Source: Ilyonectria destructans
Taxonomy: Eukaryota > Ascomycota > Sordariomycetes > Hypocreales > Nectriaceae
Reading direction: 5' to 3'
Length of the DNA stretch: 64,000 nt
NCBI GenBank assembly: GCA_020740775.1
Contig: JAHEWK010000011.1
Location: 1,674,001-1,738,000, forward strand
Position numbers and translations under genes: made by a program. This document shows, one piece after another, positions 11,455-21,408 of the stretch. The notes under the pieces were generated by a model that did not search any database, had not been told where the DNA came from, and was given only the letters and a program-made list of their open reading frames with translations. The first letter of the stretch is position 1, and the number at the start of each line of letters is the position of its first letter.

Positions 11455-13421
11455 CTACAATTGCGACTTGGGTCCTTTGCCCTTCCCCCGCTCGCGCACC
11501 TCTTTTTTGCTAGGAAATTCGATGCCCGGGTTGTTGGCCACCCTGCGTGACGAGCTAACCAGCCTCTGGCTCGCAATCGCGGCGAGTTGCTCGTCCGTCA
11601 ACGCCTCTCCGCTCTCTTCGGCATCGCTCTTGAGCTGCTCCTTCATCCGTCGGACAAGACCGGTGTAGGGTTGGCCGGGGTAGATCTCGCCGCTAGCGTC
11701 CCACTCCTCGTCGCTGATGAGCTCTACGATGCGGATGTTGTGCTTGCCCTTGCGTAGGATGAGCATGCGGTCATCGATCAGGTACCGGGCTGTATCCTCG
11801 GGGAACCACGCCTTCATGGGGGTCCACGACAGATTGCCGGGGACGAGGCCGCGGGTCTGGCCAGGCTGGGCAGCAATGTACGCGCCCTGCTGAGTGACGA
11901 GGCGCTGGCCGTCGCTGCTGCTGGTGGCGAGGCCGGAGGCGAAGAGAATCCTGGCGGGGGACTTCTTCATGATGGACCGGGGGAGCTTGATGTCACTCCT
12001 CGGGGCATTGTTGGGGGTGATGATGCCCGAAGACTCCGGGGGCTCGTTGATGACGTGGGGGAGCTTGCCACCGAAGCGGAATTCGTGCTGCTTGGCCTCC
12101 TCGAGCGCTCTCTGGGAGCCGTGGACGAGCGACACAACCTCAAAGGCCAGCGCGTGCTGCGCACTCCTCTGAGCGGGGTCCTTTTGATGTTCCACCATGA
12201 CCTGTTGGATGCTCTCAAGGGACATGAAGGTAAACATCTTCAGTAGTCGCTCAATCTCCTCATCAGTTCGTCGCATAAAGAAACCGTACAGGTCAAAGGC
12301 CGAGGTCTTGAACTCGTCCAGCCAGACGGCGTTGCCAGCACTCTTGCCAAACTTTGCGCCCGAGGAGTCAGTCAGGAGGGGGACCGTGAAGCCGATGGGG
12401 TCGTTCTGCCAGCCCGCGGGCATCTTGGCGTGAGGGGCCTCTTCGGATTCTCGGATGATCTTGAGGGCGTCGCATCCGGCGACGATGTTACCGTACTGGT
12501 CGGAACCTCCGATCTGCATCTGGATGCCTAGCTTGTTGTACATGTGCCAGAAGTCCCAGCCCTGCAGAAGGGGGTACATGAACTCGCCAAACGACATGCC
12601 GTCTCCCTCAGTCAACTTACGCTTGACGCTATTCTATGTCAGCCAACCTGCCAAGTGATAAAACAGGGGAGAATACTCACGTATCGCGACTTAGCATGGG
12701 ACCAATTCGGATGTGTCTGCCTATCCTCTTGATAAAGTCGTAGAGCGTCAGGCCGCCAAGCCACATGTTGTTGTTGAGAAGGTGGTGCTTGGCAGCCCAG
12801 TCGTCCTGGTATCCATGCTTCTCCTTGAGGTGTTGGACATTGGCCCAGATCTTGGTCAATTGAACGTGGATTTTCGTAATGTTCTTGGAGATATCCGAAT
12901 TCGACATGATATCTCGGCTCTCTAGTCGGCCGGTAGGGTCACCGACTCGCGCAGTCGAGCCACCGATCAAGGTGACGGCGGGGTGGCCGTGGAAGTACAT
13001 CAAGAACATGGGCATCAGCGGCAGAATATGGCCAACGTGCAAAGAGTCGGCCGTGGGGTCGATTCCAACATAGGCTCCTATCCTCTTAGTGCGCATGATT
13101 TCCTTAATCGTCTCGGGGTTGCTAGGCACATGTCAGGCCTGATTGAATTGCTACCGTAATGCGTAGAGTGACGTACCCTGCGACATCTTTGATGTAGCCG
13201 CGCTCCTGGAGGATGTCCCAAACGTGAGGAAGCTCTCCGGTCTGGATCTTCTCGGCCCTCTTCTCCCATCGCTCTTTGCCGTCGTTCTGCTTCTTGATGA
13301 ATGTAGTGGCAACGCCTCGTGTTCGAGAGAATTGGAGAATTGGTCGTAGTGGGTTGAGGCATCGTGGGCGGATGACTGGTCTCGCGCTCGAGAGCTTCGA
13401 TAGGGCTGCGCGGGACGCCAT
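11455..13421 (-). CDS. Mitochondrial tyrosyl-tRNA synthetase, CYT-18-like
   Basis: Class I synthetase that charges mitochondrial tRNA-Tyr. Exons on the minus strand are 13421-13177, 13121-12681 and 12628-11455, giving 619 residues, with 55- and 52-nt introns. An Arg/Ser/Ala-rich presequence opens the protein. A basic helical N-terminal extension ([19 protein letters not shown]) precedes the catalytic core. The HIGH-type motif is HVGH within [17 protein letters not shown]. The Tyr-binding segment is [12 protein letters not shown] and the KMSKS equivalent is KFGKS. The C-terminal domain is S4-like, ending in a basic Lys/Gly tail. In the related CYT-18 of Neurospora the N-terminal extension and insertions give group I intron splicing activity; the extension and long C-terminal region here fit that type, but splicing activity is inference. 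Confidence 0.92.
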
Positions 13422-14187
13422 GGCGATCGGAACCGGTTGGAGGAAGTGAGAGATGTCCGGCAATCTCACATTGGTCGCCCAAAGAAAGAGGAATAAAAGG
13501 TCGTAAGAAGGCAATCCCGAATCGCACGATCCACCTTGGACAGCTCCCGGTCCACAAGCTCCAAGTCACTTAAAAAAAAATCCCCACGACAAGACGCATC
13601 TCGAATTCGTACCTCCGGGGTTCGGAAGAACCATGCACCCGACCAGAGGAAACCAATCCATACATCTACAGGACGGCTTGAATGCCTTTCACTTTCTGCA
13701 GTTCGTCGAATTCCATTGTGATGCAAGTTCTTGTGGAGTGTTTATTTGTTTCATAAACGATTTTAGCTGTTGAAATGTGCCCTCAAGCCCCTGTTCAGTT
13801 ATCCTGGGTTCAGGCGCTCGTTCAATGTAGCCACCACTGACAGCGCCAAGTTACCTGCTGGCTAGGCTCTTGTCCTAACGTGGAACGTATTGTTCTTGAG
13901 GCGAATACACAATCAATTATAGTCTTCCCGCCCGAGTCTCATTTTCCTCGGGCACCTATTTCCACTCATAGCAATTTTTCTTGAGAATTCCCCGCCATTT
14001 TGATCCTTATTGAGAGGAATGAATGAGGGACGCTTTGCTCTTGCCGAATGACTCAAAATTCCGAGCTACTGCCCAGCTCTGCCATAAGGCCACAAGGGTG
14101 CCAAACCATATAAAAGTTGGCCCCTCGATCATGTTTCTCCTCCGCCGTCCTCGGCATCAATCTAAAACGAAATGTGATGCTTACATC
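13422..14187. other. Divergent promoter region, TyrRS and AIG2-like gene
   Basis: A 766-bp region with no recognised exon. A TATA box (TATAAAA, 14109-14115) lies about 75 bp before the chosen start of the plus-strand gene. It places the likely transcript start after the in-frame ATG at 14131 and so supports the ATG at 14188. Confidence 0.6.
14109..14115 (+). promoter_or_regulatory. TATA box of the AIG2-like gene
   Basis: TATAAAA sits in an otherwise GC-balanced stretch, 79 bp before the ATG at 14188. At a usual TATA-to-start distance of 30-60 bp, transcription would begin at about 14140-14175. Confidence 0.5.
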
Positions 14188-15051
14188 ATGGACGCATTCA
14201 ACGAACTTGAATCACTCGCTCAATCCTCAGCCCATGACGACACCCTCCCAGGAGGACCAGAGGCAGAGACGATCCAACAGTACATGGAGCTATTTGACCT
14301 CGACGAGAAGGAAGCGATCGACAAGATCAATGAGCTGCGCGAGTTTATCCCCAAGAAGAAACCCGGCCCCCAACTACCGCGAGCTGCAGCCTATCTCGTT
14401 AAGTTGCAAGGGACGCTGTCGGATGCCGAAATGATTAAGTCCATTGCCGGGCTCGCGGAGGTTCCGGAGGTGGTCTTCGGCACCGACGACTCCGGGCACG
14501 AGGCCGTGTTCTGCCGGGTGGACCCTGGCAGCCGGGCCAAGATTGCGACTTATTTCGTCGCGAACAACCTGGGCCCCGTCCCAACATTTCTACAACTCAC
14601 GCTTGCTGGAAAGGCTTTGAGCCACGATTCTCCTGCCCCAACGCTTGGCTTGGATGCCACGTTGCCGCAGAACCGGCCCAGTTCAATTGGGGCCGCCTTT
14701 AGACCGAGTCAGGATGAGTACCCAGTATGGTACTTCTTCTATGGGCCTCTGGCCGACCCGAACGAGCTCTCCATCATTCTGCGCCTATCTAGCGAGCCCG
14801 AATACAACCCTGCTTCCATTGCTGGTGGGCGATTGCTTGCTTGGAACGCCATCGTGGACGCGGAGAGCGACGAAATCCCAGCTGAGATCGAGGGCAAAGC
14901 GTTCCTCGTGCGAACCCAGAAAGAAGAAGAGTCGCTCCGGTTCTCGGTCACCGACAAGTTTGAGGTGGTGCGGTGTAGAATCCGGTTCACCGATAGCGGC
15001 AATGTGGTTGACGGATTGACGTTGCGATACGTTGGCACTGACCTGAAGTGA
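14188..15051 (+). CDS. AIG2/gamma-glutamylcyclotransferase-like protein
   Basis: A single-exon gene of 287 residues. The C-terminal half carries the AIG2-like/GGCT fold signature: YPVWYFFYGPLADPNELS matches the family's substrate-loop YGxL element, and SIAGGRLLAWNAIVD and AFLVRTQKEEESLRF follow in the expected order. The N-terminal 160 residues are a fungal extension beginning with an acidic helix (ETIQQYMELFDLDEKEAIDK). GGCT enzymes release 5-oxoproline from gamma-glutamyl peptides, but many fungal AIG2-like proteins have no known substrate, so the reaction is inferred from the fold only. An in-frame ATG at 14131 would add 19 residues but lies very close to the TATA box. Confidence 0.75.
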   Translation: MDAFNELESLAQSSAHDDTLPGGPEAETIQQYMELFDLDEKEAIDKINELREFIPKKKPGPQLPRAAAYLVKLQGTLSDAEMIKSIAGLAEVPEVVFGTDDSGHEAVFCRVDPGSRAKIATYFVANNLGPVPTFLQLTLAGKALSHDSPAPTLGLDATLPQNRPSSIGAAFRPSQDEYPVWYFFYGPLADPNELSIILRLSSEPEYNPASIAGGRLLAWNAIVDAESDEIPAEIEGKAFLVRTQKEEESLRFSVTDKFEVVRCRIRFTDSGNVVDGLTLRYVGTDLK

Positions 15052-16432
15052 CCCCCGTTTACCATGCCGGTTGACTGAGTCTAGAGCCTCGGCCGTATCA
15101 TGGCATCCTGAAAGACCCGAGTGGTGGGTGGGCGTCGACGGCATTTAGAGCTTGTCGAGCACAGGTGCCATGACAGCTAAGCATCACTGCTACCCCAGAG
15201 TTCCCACAAGCCGTGGTCCTAGGGTCCTGTCGTGCTCCATTGGTAATTTGCTACTGCCGGTGGTCCCCTTGCACAAGACCATGACGGCATGAGTGCGGCG
15301 GACGGATGGGCGTGAGGTTTCGCATTAGAAAGTTGACGAAACGATTGGCACGACGAGAATAAAATGCCGCACAAGATAACTGACCCTCGCCCGCGTGCTC
15401 AGTACACCTACCAGAGGTACCTTTGGGACACCAGGCTTGTGCTGTCCTGTCTGCTCATTCTAAGTGTCGTGGCCGATGGACTCCTTACACGACTGCTTAA
15501 AGCTACATGTGGTGGGTAACTCTATGCTGATTGGTCAACGAGATTTCCTATTTAGGGAATGCATGGTTCGTCGACAGCCCGCTAACACGCCCAGCTTTTG
15601 CACCCCAGCCGAACAGCAAGAGGCCATGACGCCTCTAGCTACTGGAGGCAGTCTTCGTAAGGATAGCTGTGCTGCGTGTGGTTGAAAATGAGATGGGCCT
15701 TTCGATTGGGGAATCTGAGGGCGTTGTGGGCTCAAGCAAGGCTAGCAGGATCAATCGGTTCGCTCTCAGCTATCACTGGAAGCTCACAATCCCACTTTCG
15801 TACGAGCATCATACGTATCACATTGTCCAGGAACCGCCAATTTTGCATTGCTTCGAGACGACACGGATCTTCAACGATGAACAAAGCTTGAGCTGTTCAA
15901 TCCCCCCAAACCCCACCCACACTACCGTTGCCAAAGCAGCCGCTCATAGCCAAGCATGGTACATGTGCGCCGCCAGCGCAGCCTCTCCAGGCCCCTACAG
16001 CCGCACGGCGCTCGAGCATGTGCTCCAGCCATTGGCTCACGCCTCCGTCGTCGACTCGTGCCTCCTTCCTGGCCATGGACCCCGGCGGCGGGGTACTGCC
16101 ATCCAGTGGGGTCCGACGAGATCCCCGGCGTCGATTGTCCTCTCGAACAAGTAGATTGTCGTCGAGGTATCATGTGTGAGCGACTGAGGGGTCTGGACAG
16201 GTGCCGTGCCGCCTTCGACGAGTCTCGTGGGCAACCTGCTCGTGCCTGGGGCGTCGGGACGCTTGCTCGTGCTTGGGCGTATATATCCTTGGCTCGCCGT
16301 GTCGTGTCCCTCTGTCTGATCCCAACTTTCAACTTGATCGTGTGAACGGCTTTCAACACTGCTTCTCCTAGCTAGCGCTTTTTCAACAACTTCTCTCTCT
16401 CCTTGAACAATGAGAGAGTACCATGGCTTCTC
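15052..16432. other. Intergenic: BTA1 promoter and leader
   Basis: A 1.4-kb region between two plus-strand genes with no convincing exon. A TATA-like GTATATAT lies at about 16279-16286 and the last 80 bases before BTA1 are CT-rich. Two ATG codons in strong context, at 16410 and 16422, precede the chosen BTA1 start and are out of frame with it. Confidence 0.6.
16279..16286 (+). promoter_or_regulatory. TATA-like element of BTA1
   Basis: GTATATAT lies about 150 bp before the BTA1 reading frame, followed by a CT-rich leader typical of fungal transcript starts. It was identified by sequence only. Confidence 0.4.
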
Positions 16433-19133
16433 ATGTTCGCCCTCCTCGTCTGCGCCCCTGCTTTTTCACGTGCTAATCAATTGACCCAGGGTGGTAACAT
16501 TTTGTCCTTGGGCTCTGTCCCGACCCTCCTCGGTGGAATCGTAGCAGCTGCATTGAGCACCCTCTGCCTTTCCTCCGTCTTTGGCGGGAACAAGGACGAA
16601 GCCCCCGGCCTGATCAAATCTTTTTTCCTCTTCTTTTACTCTTCCTTCCTCAAGCCTCACCAGGGCGACTCCAAGGGTAACCAGCAGGATGCCCTCGAGA
16701 GCTTCTATAAGAAGCAAGCCGGGGCTTATGATGCCACGCGGAAGGTCCTCCTCCGCGGTCGCGAGGACATGCTCGCGCTTGTTGCCGCTCAGCTTAAGTC
16801 TAAGGCTGAGAACGAGAACAACAAGAAGAACAAGCGGATCTGGGTTGATGTGAGTGCAATTGAGTGTGCTTCAAATTGATTACTCACAAATACTTACCCG
16901 TGTCTTTCTCTAGATTGGCGGCGGCACTGGCTTCAACATCGAGGCCATGTCTGAGAACGTCGACGTCCCCACCTACTTCTCGAGTGTCTACCTGGTCGAC
17001 TTCTCCCCCTCTCTGTGCGAGGTGGCCAAGAAGCGATTCGAACGACTTGGCTGGAAGAACGTCAAAGTCGTCTGTGAAGATGCTCGCAAGTTCCGCCTCG
17101 AGGACCACGAGCATGGCATGGGATCCAACCCGGCCCCTCCCCGGTCCCCGGCTCTGAGCTACTTCAGCAAGCCGCGTCCCGACTTTGGCGGTGCCGATCT
17201 CATTACCTTGTCGTACAGCTTGTCAATGATTGTGGGTGCCAGAAACAACTCCAAAATGAGAAGGAATACTTCGCTTTGGCCTGGGAATGCGCTAACCCTC
17301 GAATCTTAGCCCGATTACTACTCAGTTATTGATTCAGTGACCTCGCTGCTGGCCCCCCAGGGCATCATGGGTGTTGTCGACTTTTACGTCCAGAACAAGG
17401 TCGATTTCGCTTTCCGAAACTACACTGGCGGTCTGGTCGATCGTCACGTCAACTTCCTCTCCCGAAACTTCTGGCGCTCCTGGTTTGATCTCGACCGCGT
17501 TGGCCTCGAGCCCAGCCGCCGAGATTACCTCGAGTACAAGTTCGGTACTGTTCTGAACGTCAACACTCGCAACAAGGGACTGGGTGCCATTCCCTACTAC
17601 ATTTGGCTCGGATGCCACAAGAAGCCCTTCTCCTCGTCTAGTCTTCCCAATGAGATCGTTGAGCGCATCGATGCCCTCGCCACCGAGTCGCCTTACCTGC
17701 ACCCGGTCAACCAGGGCGATGCTCTGAACCGGGCTATCGAGAGATCTGCTCCCGAGATTCGCTCCAAGGCCTTCCTCACTGCTGTCCAGAACCTGTCGTC
17801 CAACCTTCCTCTGCCATCCTTTTTCTACCAGAACCACCACTGGCGCATCTACTACGACGACCAGCTCAAGAAGCACACCCAGTTCAACGACGAGTACATC
17901 TACGCTTTTACTTGGGAGGATACCCGCGTCGATGAGCGACTTCTGAAGCTCGGCCCCGACGATAAGGTCTTGGCAATCACTTCGGCCGGTGACAACATCC
18001 TCTCATACCTCACTCAGAGCCCTGCCCGAGTTCACGCCGTCGATCTCAACCCCACCCAGAACCACCTCCTCGAGCTCAAGGCCGCCGCCTACACCTCCGG
18101 TATTCCTTATGATGACTTCTGGAAGATCTTCGGTGAGGGCAAGCACTCGCAGTTCCGCGACCTGCTCATCACCAAACTGTCTCCTCATCTGTCTGGCCGT
18201 GCTTTCCAGTACTGGCTCAAGAACATCCACGTCTTCCAGAACAGCAGCGGCTATGGCCTCTACGACACCGGCGGTTCTCGTCACGCCATCCGTGTCTTCC
18301 GCTGGATCGCCCGCATCTTCGGCCTTCGTTCAGCTGTCAAGCAGCTGCTCGAGACGAAGACGCTCAACGAGCAGCGTGAGATCTGGCGCAACAAGGTCCG
18401 CCCCGCCCTGCTGTCCAAACTTGTCTGCAACCTCGTTGTCGCCCAGGAGAGCTTCCTCTGGGCTGCTTTGGGTGTCCCCAAGAACCAACTGGCCATGATT
18501 GAGGCTGACCACGCCGAGTCTGACCTGGTCAAGGGTCCCAAGCCCACCGCCAAGAACAACCGCTCGCACGCCATCTGGCACTACATGGTCAACACACTCG
18601 ACCCCGTTGCTGAGGAGACTCACATCGCCGAGAACAACCCGTACTACTATGTCTGCCTTGCTGGGAAATTCTCTCGCAAGTGTCACCCCGACTACCTCAG
18701 CCCCCAGGCTCATGCCAAGCTCTCGCGCCCCAACGCGCTCGACGGCCTCCGCATCCACACTGACGAGCTTGAGGAAGTCATCGCACGCATCACGCCCGGA
18801 ACCCTGACCGTTGCCGTTGTTATGGACAGCATGGACTGGTTCGACACTGGCTCCCGCGCGGCCGGTGCCCAGATCACGAAGCTCAACCGAGCTCTCCAGA
18901 TGGGCGGCCGGGTGCTCCTGCGCTCGTCGGCTCTGACCCCGTGGTACATCAAGGAGTTTGAGAGCCACGGCTTCACTCCTAAGCGCCACGGTGCCCGCCT
19001 TGATGGTGCTTGCATCGACCGGGTCAACATGTATGCCTCTTGCTGGATTTGCACCAAGTCCGAGAACCTGCCCCCGCCTACTCCCGAGATGGACCGGGCA
19101 GGAGGCGCTGAGATCAGCAGCCTGACTATCTAG
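16433..19133 (+). CDS. BTA1: Betaine-lipid (DGTS) synthase, fused BtaB-BtaA
   Basis: Makes diacylglyceryl-trimethylhomoserine (DGTS), a phosphorus-free lipid that replaces phosphatidylcholine in phosphate-starved fungi. Exons are 16433-16849, 16914-17231 and 17310-19133, giving 852 residues. A hydrophobic N terminus precedes a conserved membrane-proximal block (KSFFLFFYSSFLKPH, DALESFYKKQAGAYD). The BtaB-like methyltransferase domain has the SAM motif VDIGGGTGFNIEAM at about 138-151 and YLVDFSPSLCEVAKKRF. The BtaA-like 3-amino-3-carboxypropyl transferase domain (about 430-830) has VLAITSAGDNILSYL, VHAVDLNPTQNHLLELKAAA and VVMDSMDWFDT. The start is uncertain: ATG 16433 is in a weak context and two out-of-frame ATGs lie just upstream. 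A CACGTG hexamer lies at 16468-16473. Confidence 0.92.
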
Positions 19134-20371
19134 TTGGGCATTGGTGAAGGGAATGGTGGAAACTGAACTTGGAAAGTGAAGGAATACGCTCGTTCTTGAT
19201 GCAAAAATGGAGCGTGGAGTAGTTTGGTGACATGCTGGAAATGAATTCAAACAAACAAGTGACGTGATACCGAAATGAGATTGATTTGAGGCATGCTATT
19301 GCCCCCTGTTCGCTGTGACGGTCGTCTCGATGAGCAATTAGCCACTGTAGCCTATCCGATAACTCCCCGAGGAGCGAGCCGCCCTTTGCGCCCGAAGGTA
19401 GATGTTTGCAAATATATCCGTGATCCTATGTAATACACATAACTATTGATTTATGATGACTGTGCCCAACGATTATTACCCACCAGCACCAAGGGTAGAG
19501 ACAGAAGGGTTGGATTCAAAGCTCGAGACAAAGAGGAGCATTCGACAGCTCTATCACATAGATTAATATACTCCATAGCATCGGACATGTTCATAAGTGT
19601 ACAAGTATTGTTTGCAACAACTGTATGCCTTTAATCTATCTGACGATTTTGAGTAAAGGGAAACTGTTAGTGGGTGTTATAGTGTGAGGTATGAACTACA
19701 ATAACTGCCACGCATGGAGATTTCCACTTTTGCTGGGCTAGCACATCAATAGAAATCCAATTAATTCTTGTTATACAATGATACTAAATATTGAGAGTTA
19801 AGATTTTAAATAATTATGTTGCTATTTTCCTAATGATAATTGAATACCTAGCTTCAGGTGCCGAGAGTAACGAGCTTCTAGAGGTGACCCGCTTTCTGCC
19901 TGTGGAGTTGGGAATATCCTTAGCCGGTCCGGCCCCGGCCACGGCCATGATCGGAATGTGGCCGGCCAATCACAGGTCACCCAATTCAATATCCTCGGCA
20001 ATCACTCCGGCGTCGATTGCATCCCACTATTGTGGGAGACGGGTTGTTGACGCAAAGAGCCATCATTAAGACCGCTGTTTCTAGAGTACTACATGACGGC
20101 AAGCAGCTGTATACATTTTCTTTACTCAGTTCCTGATGGCGAATGGCGCATTGTTGCGTTATCAGCGCTGCGGATTGTTGTCTCGGCGCGTGCGCTGCCG
20201 GCTCATCGCATTGGAGACTTCACATGCAAGAAATGGATTAAACGGCCAACCCAGCGTTTCATTGACAAAAATAAAAGAAATTCTATACAGTTGCCTGCAG
20301 CGATTTGTCTGCCCGACAATCCATGTCCGCTCGGCAATCCATGTCCACCCGACAATTCATCTCCCCAACGC
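19134..20371. other. Convergent intergenic region, BTA1 and SDH4 3' ends
   Basis: A 1.2-kb spacer between two convergent genes. The segment from about 19560 to 19860 is markedly AT-rich compared with the rest of the window. No exon or RNA gene is recognised. Short imperfect repeats of the type CAATCCATGTCC/CAATTCATCTCC lie at 20317-20365, next to the SDH4 stop. Confidence 0.55.
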
Positions 20372-20979
20372 TTAGGCCCTCCAGATTCGCTTGACAGCCT
20401 CGGTAATACCGACATCGTTGGTCTCAAACTCGTACAGTCCCACGCCAACCGTGACAGTAGCGGCGTTCAGGAGCCACCAGAAGATCTTGCGGAGGACGGG
20501 GTACGTCTTCTGGGGAATGTAGTCGATGACGACGGATTGGAAGCCCATGTGGGAGTGAAGGAGCAGGACGCTGCACAGGATGGCATCGGTGGTAGGGTTG
20601 AGCGAGCCGGAGGCGAAGGGGGTGACGATCAAGGGGATCAGGCCGGCGGCGAGGAGGCGCTCAAAGGACCAGTGGTAGGAACCGTGGGCGGAGCTGGGCT
20701 CGGGGACGGGAGCAGGGTCGTTGACGGTGCCAATGATGCGCTCTGGATTCACGGGTTAGCAAGCTCGGGCGGACAGCAGAACTCTGCGCAACACGTACGA
20801 GGGCCCGGGGGCAGAATGGCGGATCGTCGGGTGGTGTTGTGGAAAGCCGCGACGCCCATGAGCTGGGACTGGAAGCTGGGCTTGACGAAGGCGCCTCGGG
20901 TCGCGGCGGAGGGGGTGGCCGCCCATCGAGAAGCCAGGGCGGTCTGCCGAAGCAGAGAGGGACGCATAATTGAGGCCAT
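20372..20979 (-). CDS. SDH4: Succinate dehydrogenase membrane-anchor subunit (CybS)
   Basis: Small anchor subunit of mitochondrial complex II, which helps bind heme b and ubiquinone in the inner membrane. Exons on the minus strand are 20979-20799 and 20742-20372, giving 183 residues, with a 56-nt intron (GTACGT donor, GCTAAC branch point). The first 50 residues are a basic, hydroxylated presequence. The mature part begins near PPGPQRIIGTVNDPAPVPEP, then GSYHWSFERLLAAGLIPL opens the first membrane helix. LLLHSHMGFQSVVIDYIP carries the His expected for heme binding and the DY of the quinone site. A third hydrophobic helix follows. It shares a 429-bp divergent upstream region with ADA3. Confidence 0.93.
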
Positions 20980-21408
20980 TGTGATGATGCGGGAGCGGCG
21001 CTCAATTGGTGGCTATTCGAGGGCGTGAGGGCCGAGAAGGACGAATGTGGGTGATGACGGACTGGACAAAAGCGAGGATCTCGGTTGGTGCACTCGGCCC
21101 AGAGTTGTATTTTACGCTAGCATTGGACGGACCAAGCTTGGGAGGGGGATCCTTTTAACGCATACAAACCAGCTATCGGGGTCCGTCCCACACGTGCTGG
21201 TACCCCTTTGGTACCTGCCGTCGCACCCGCAACAGTGAAAGGTACGTACCTTTGCGGCGGCCTTGATGCACGTCCTCCGAAGCGCGCCGTCATCTCTCCG
21301 TTGCTTGTTGTCGCATCTCGAGATCCTCCGACTCCATCGCATCGACCCTCGCAACCGCCGCCGAATCGATCCGCCACTGAGGCACCTTCTACCTATACCG
21401 TCTCCACG
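20980..21408. other. Divergent promoter, SDH4 and ADA3
   Basis: A compact 429-bp shared upstream region. CACGTG occurs at about 21190-21195 and GGTACC-type palindromic motifs around 21200-21245. No exon is seen. Confidence 0.55.

Noticed and set aside
16470..16489. 20-nt intron GTGCTAATC...CCCAG in BTA1
   Set aside because: Too short to be spliced; kept only as an oddity in the leader.
18330..19250. 306-codon minus-strand frame opposite BTA1
   Set aside because: A shadow of the conserved BtaA-like coding region on the other strand.
19560..19860. AT-rich block as a RIP-mutated transposon remnant
   Set aside because: Only about 300 bp, with no recognisable terminal repeats or coding relics; more likely AT-rich 3' flank.
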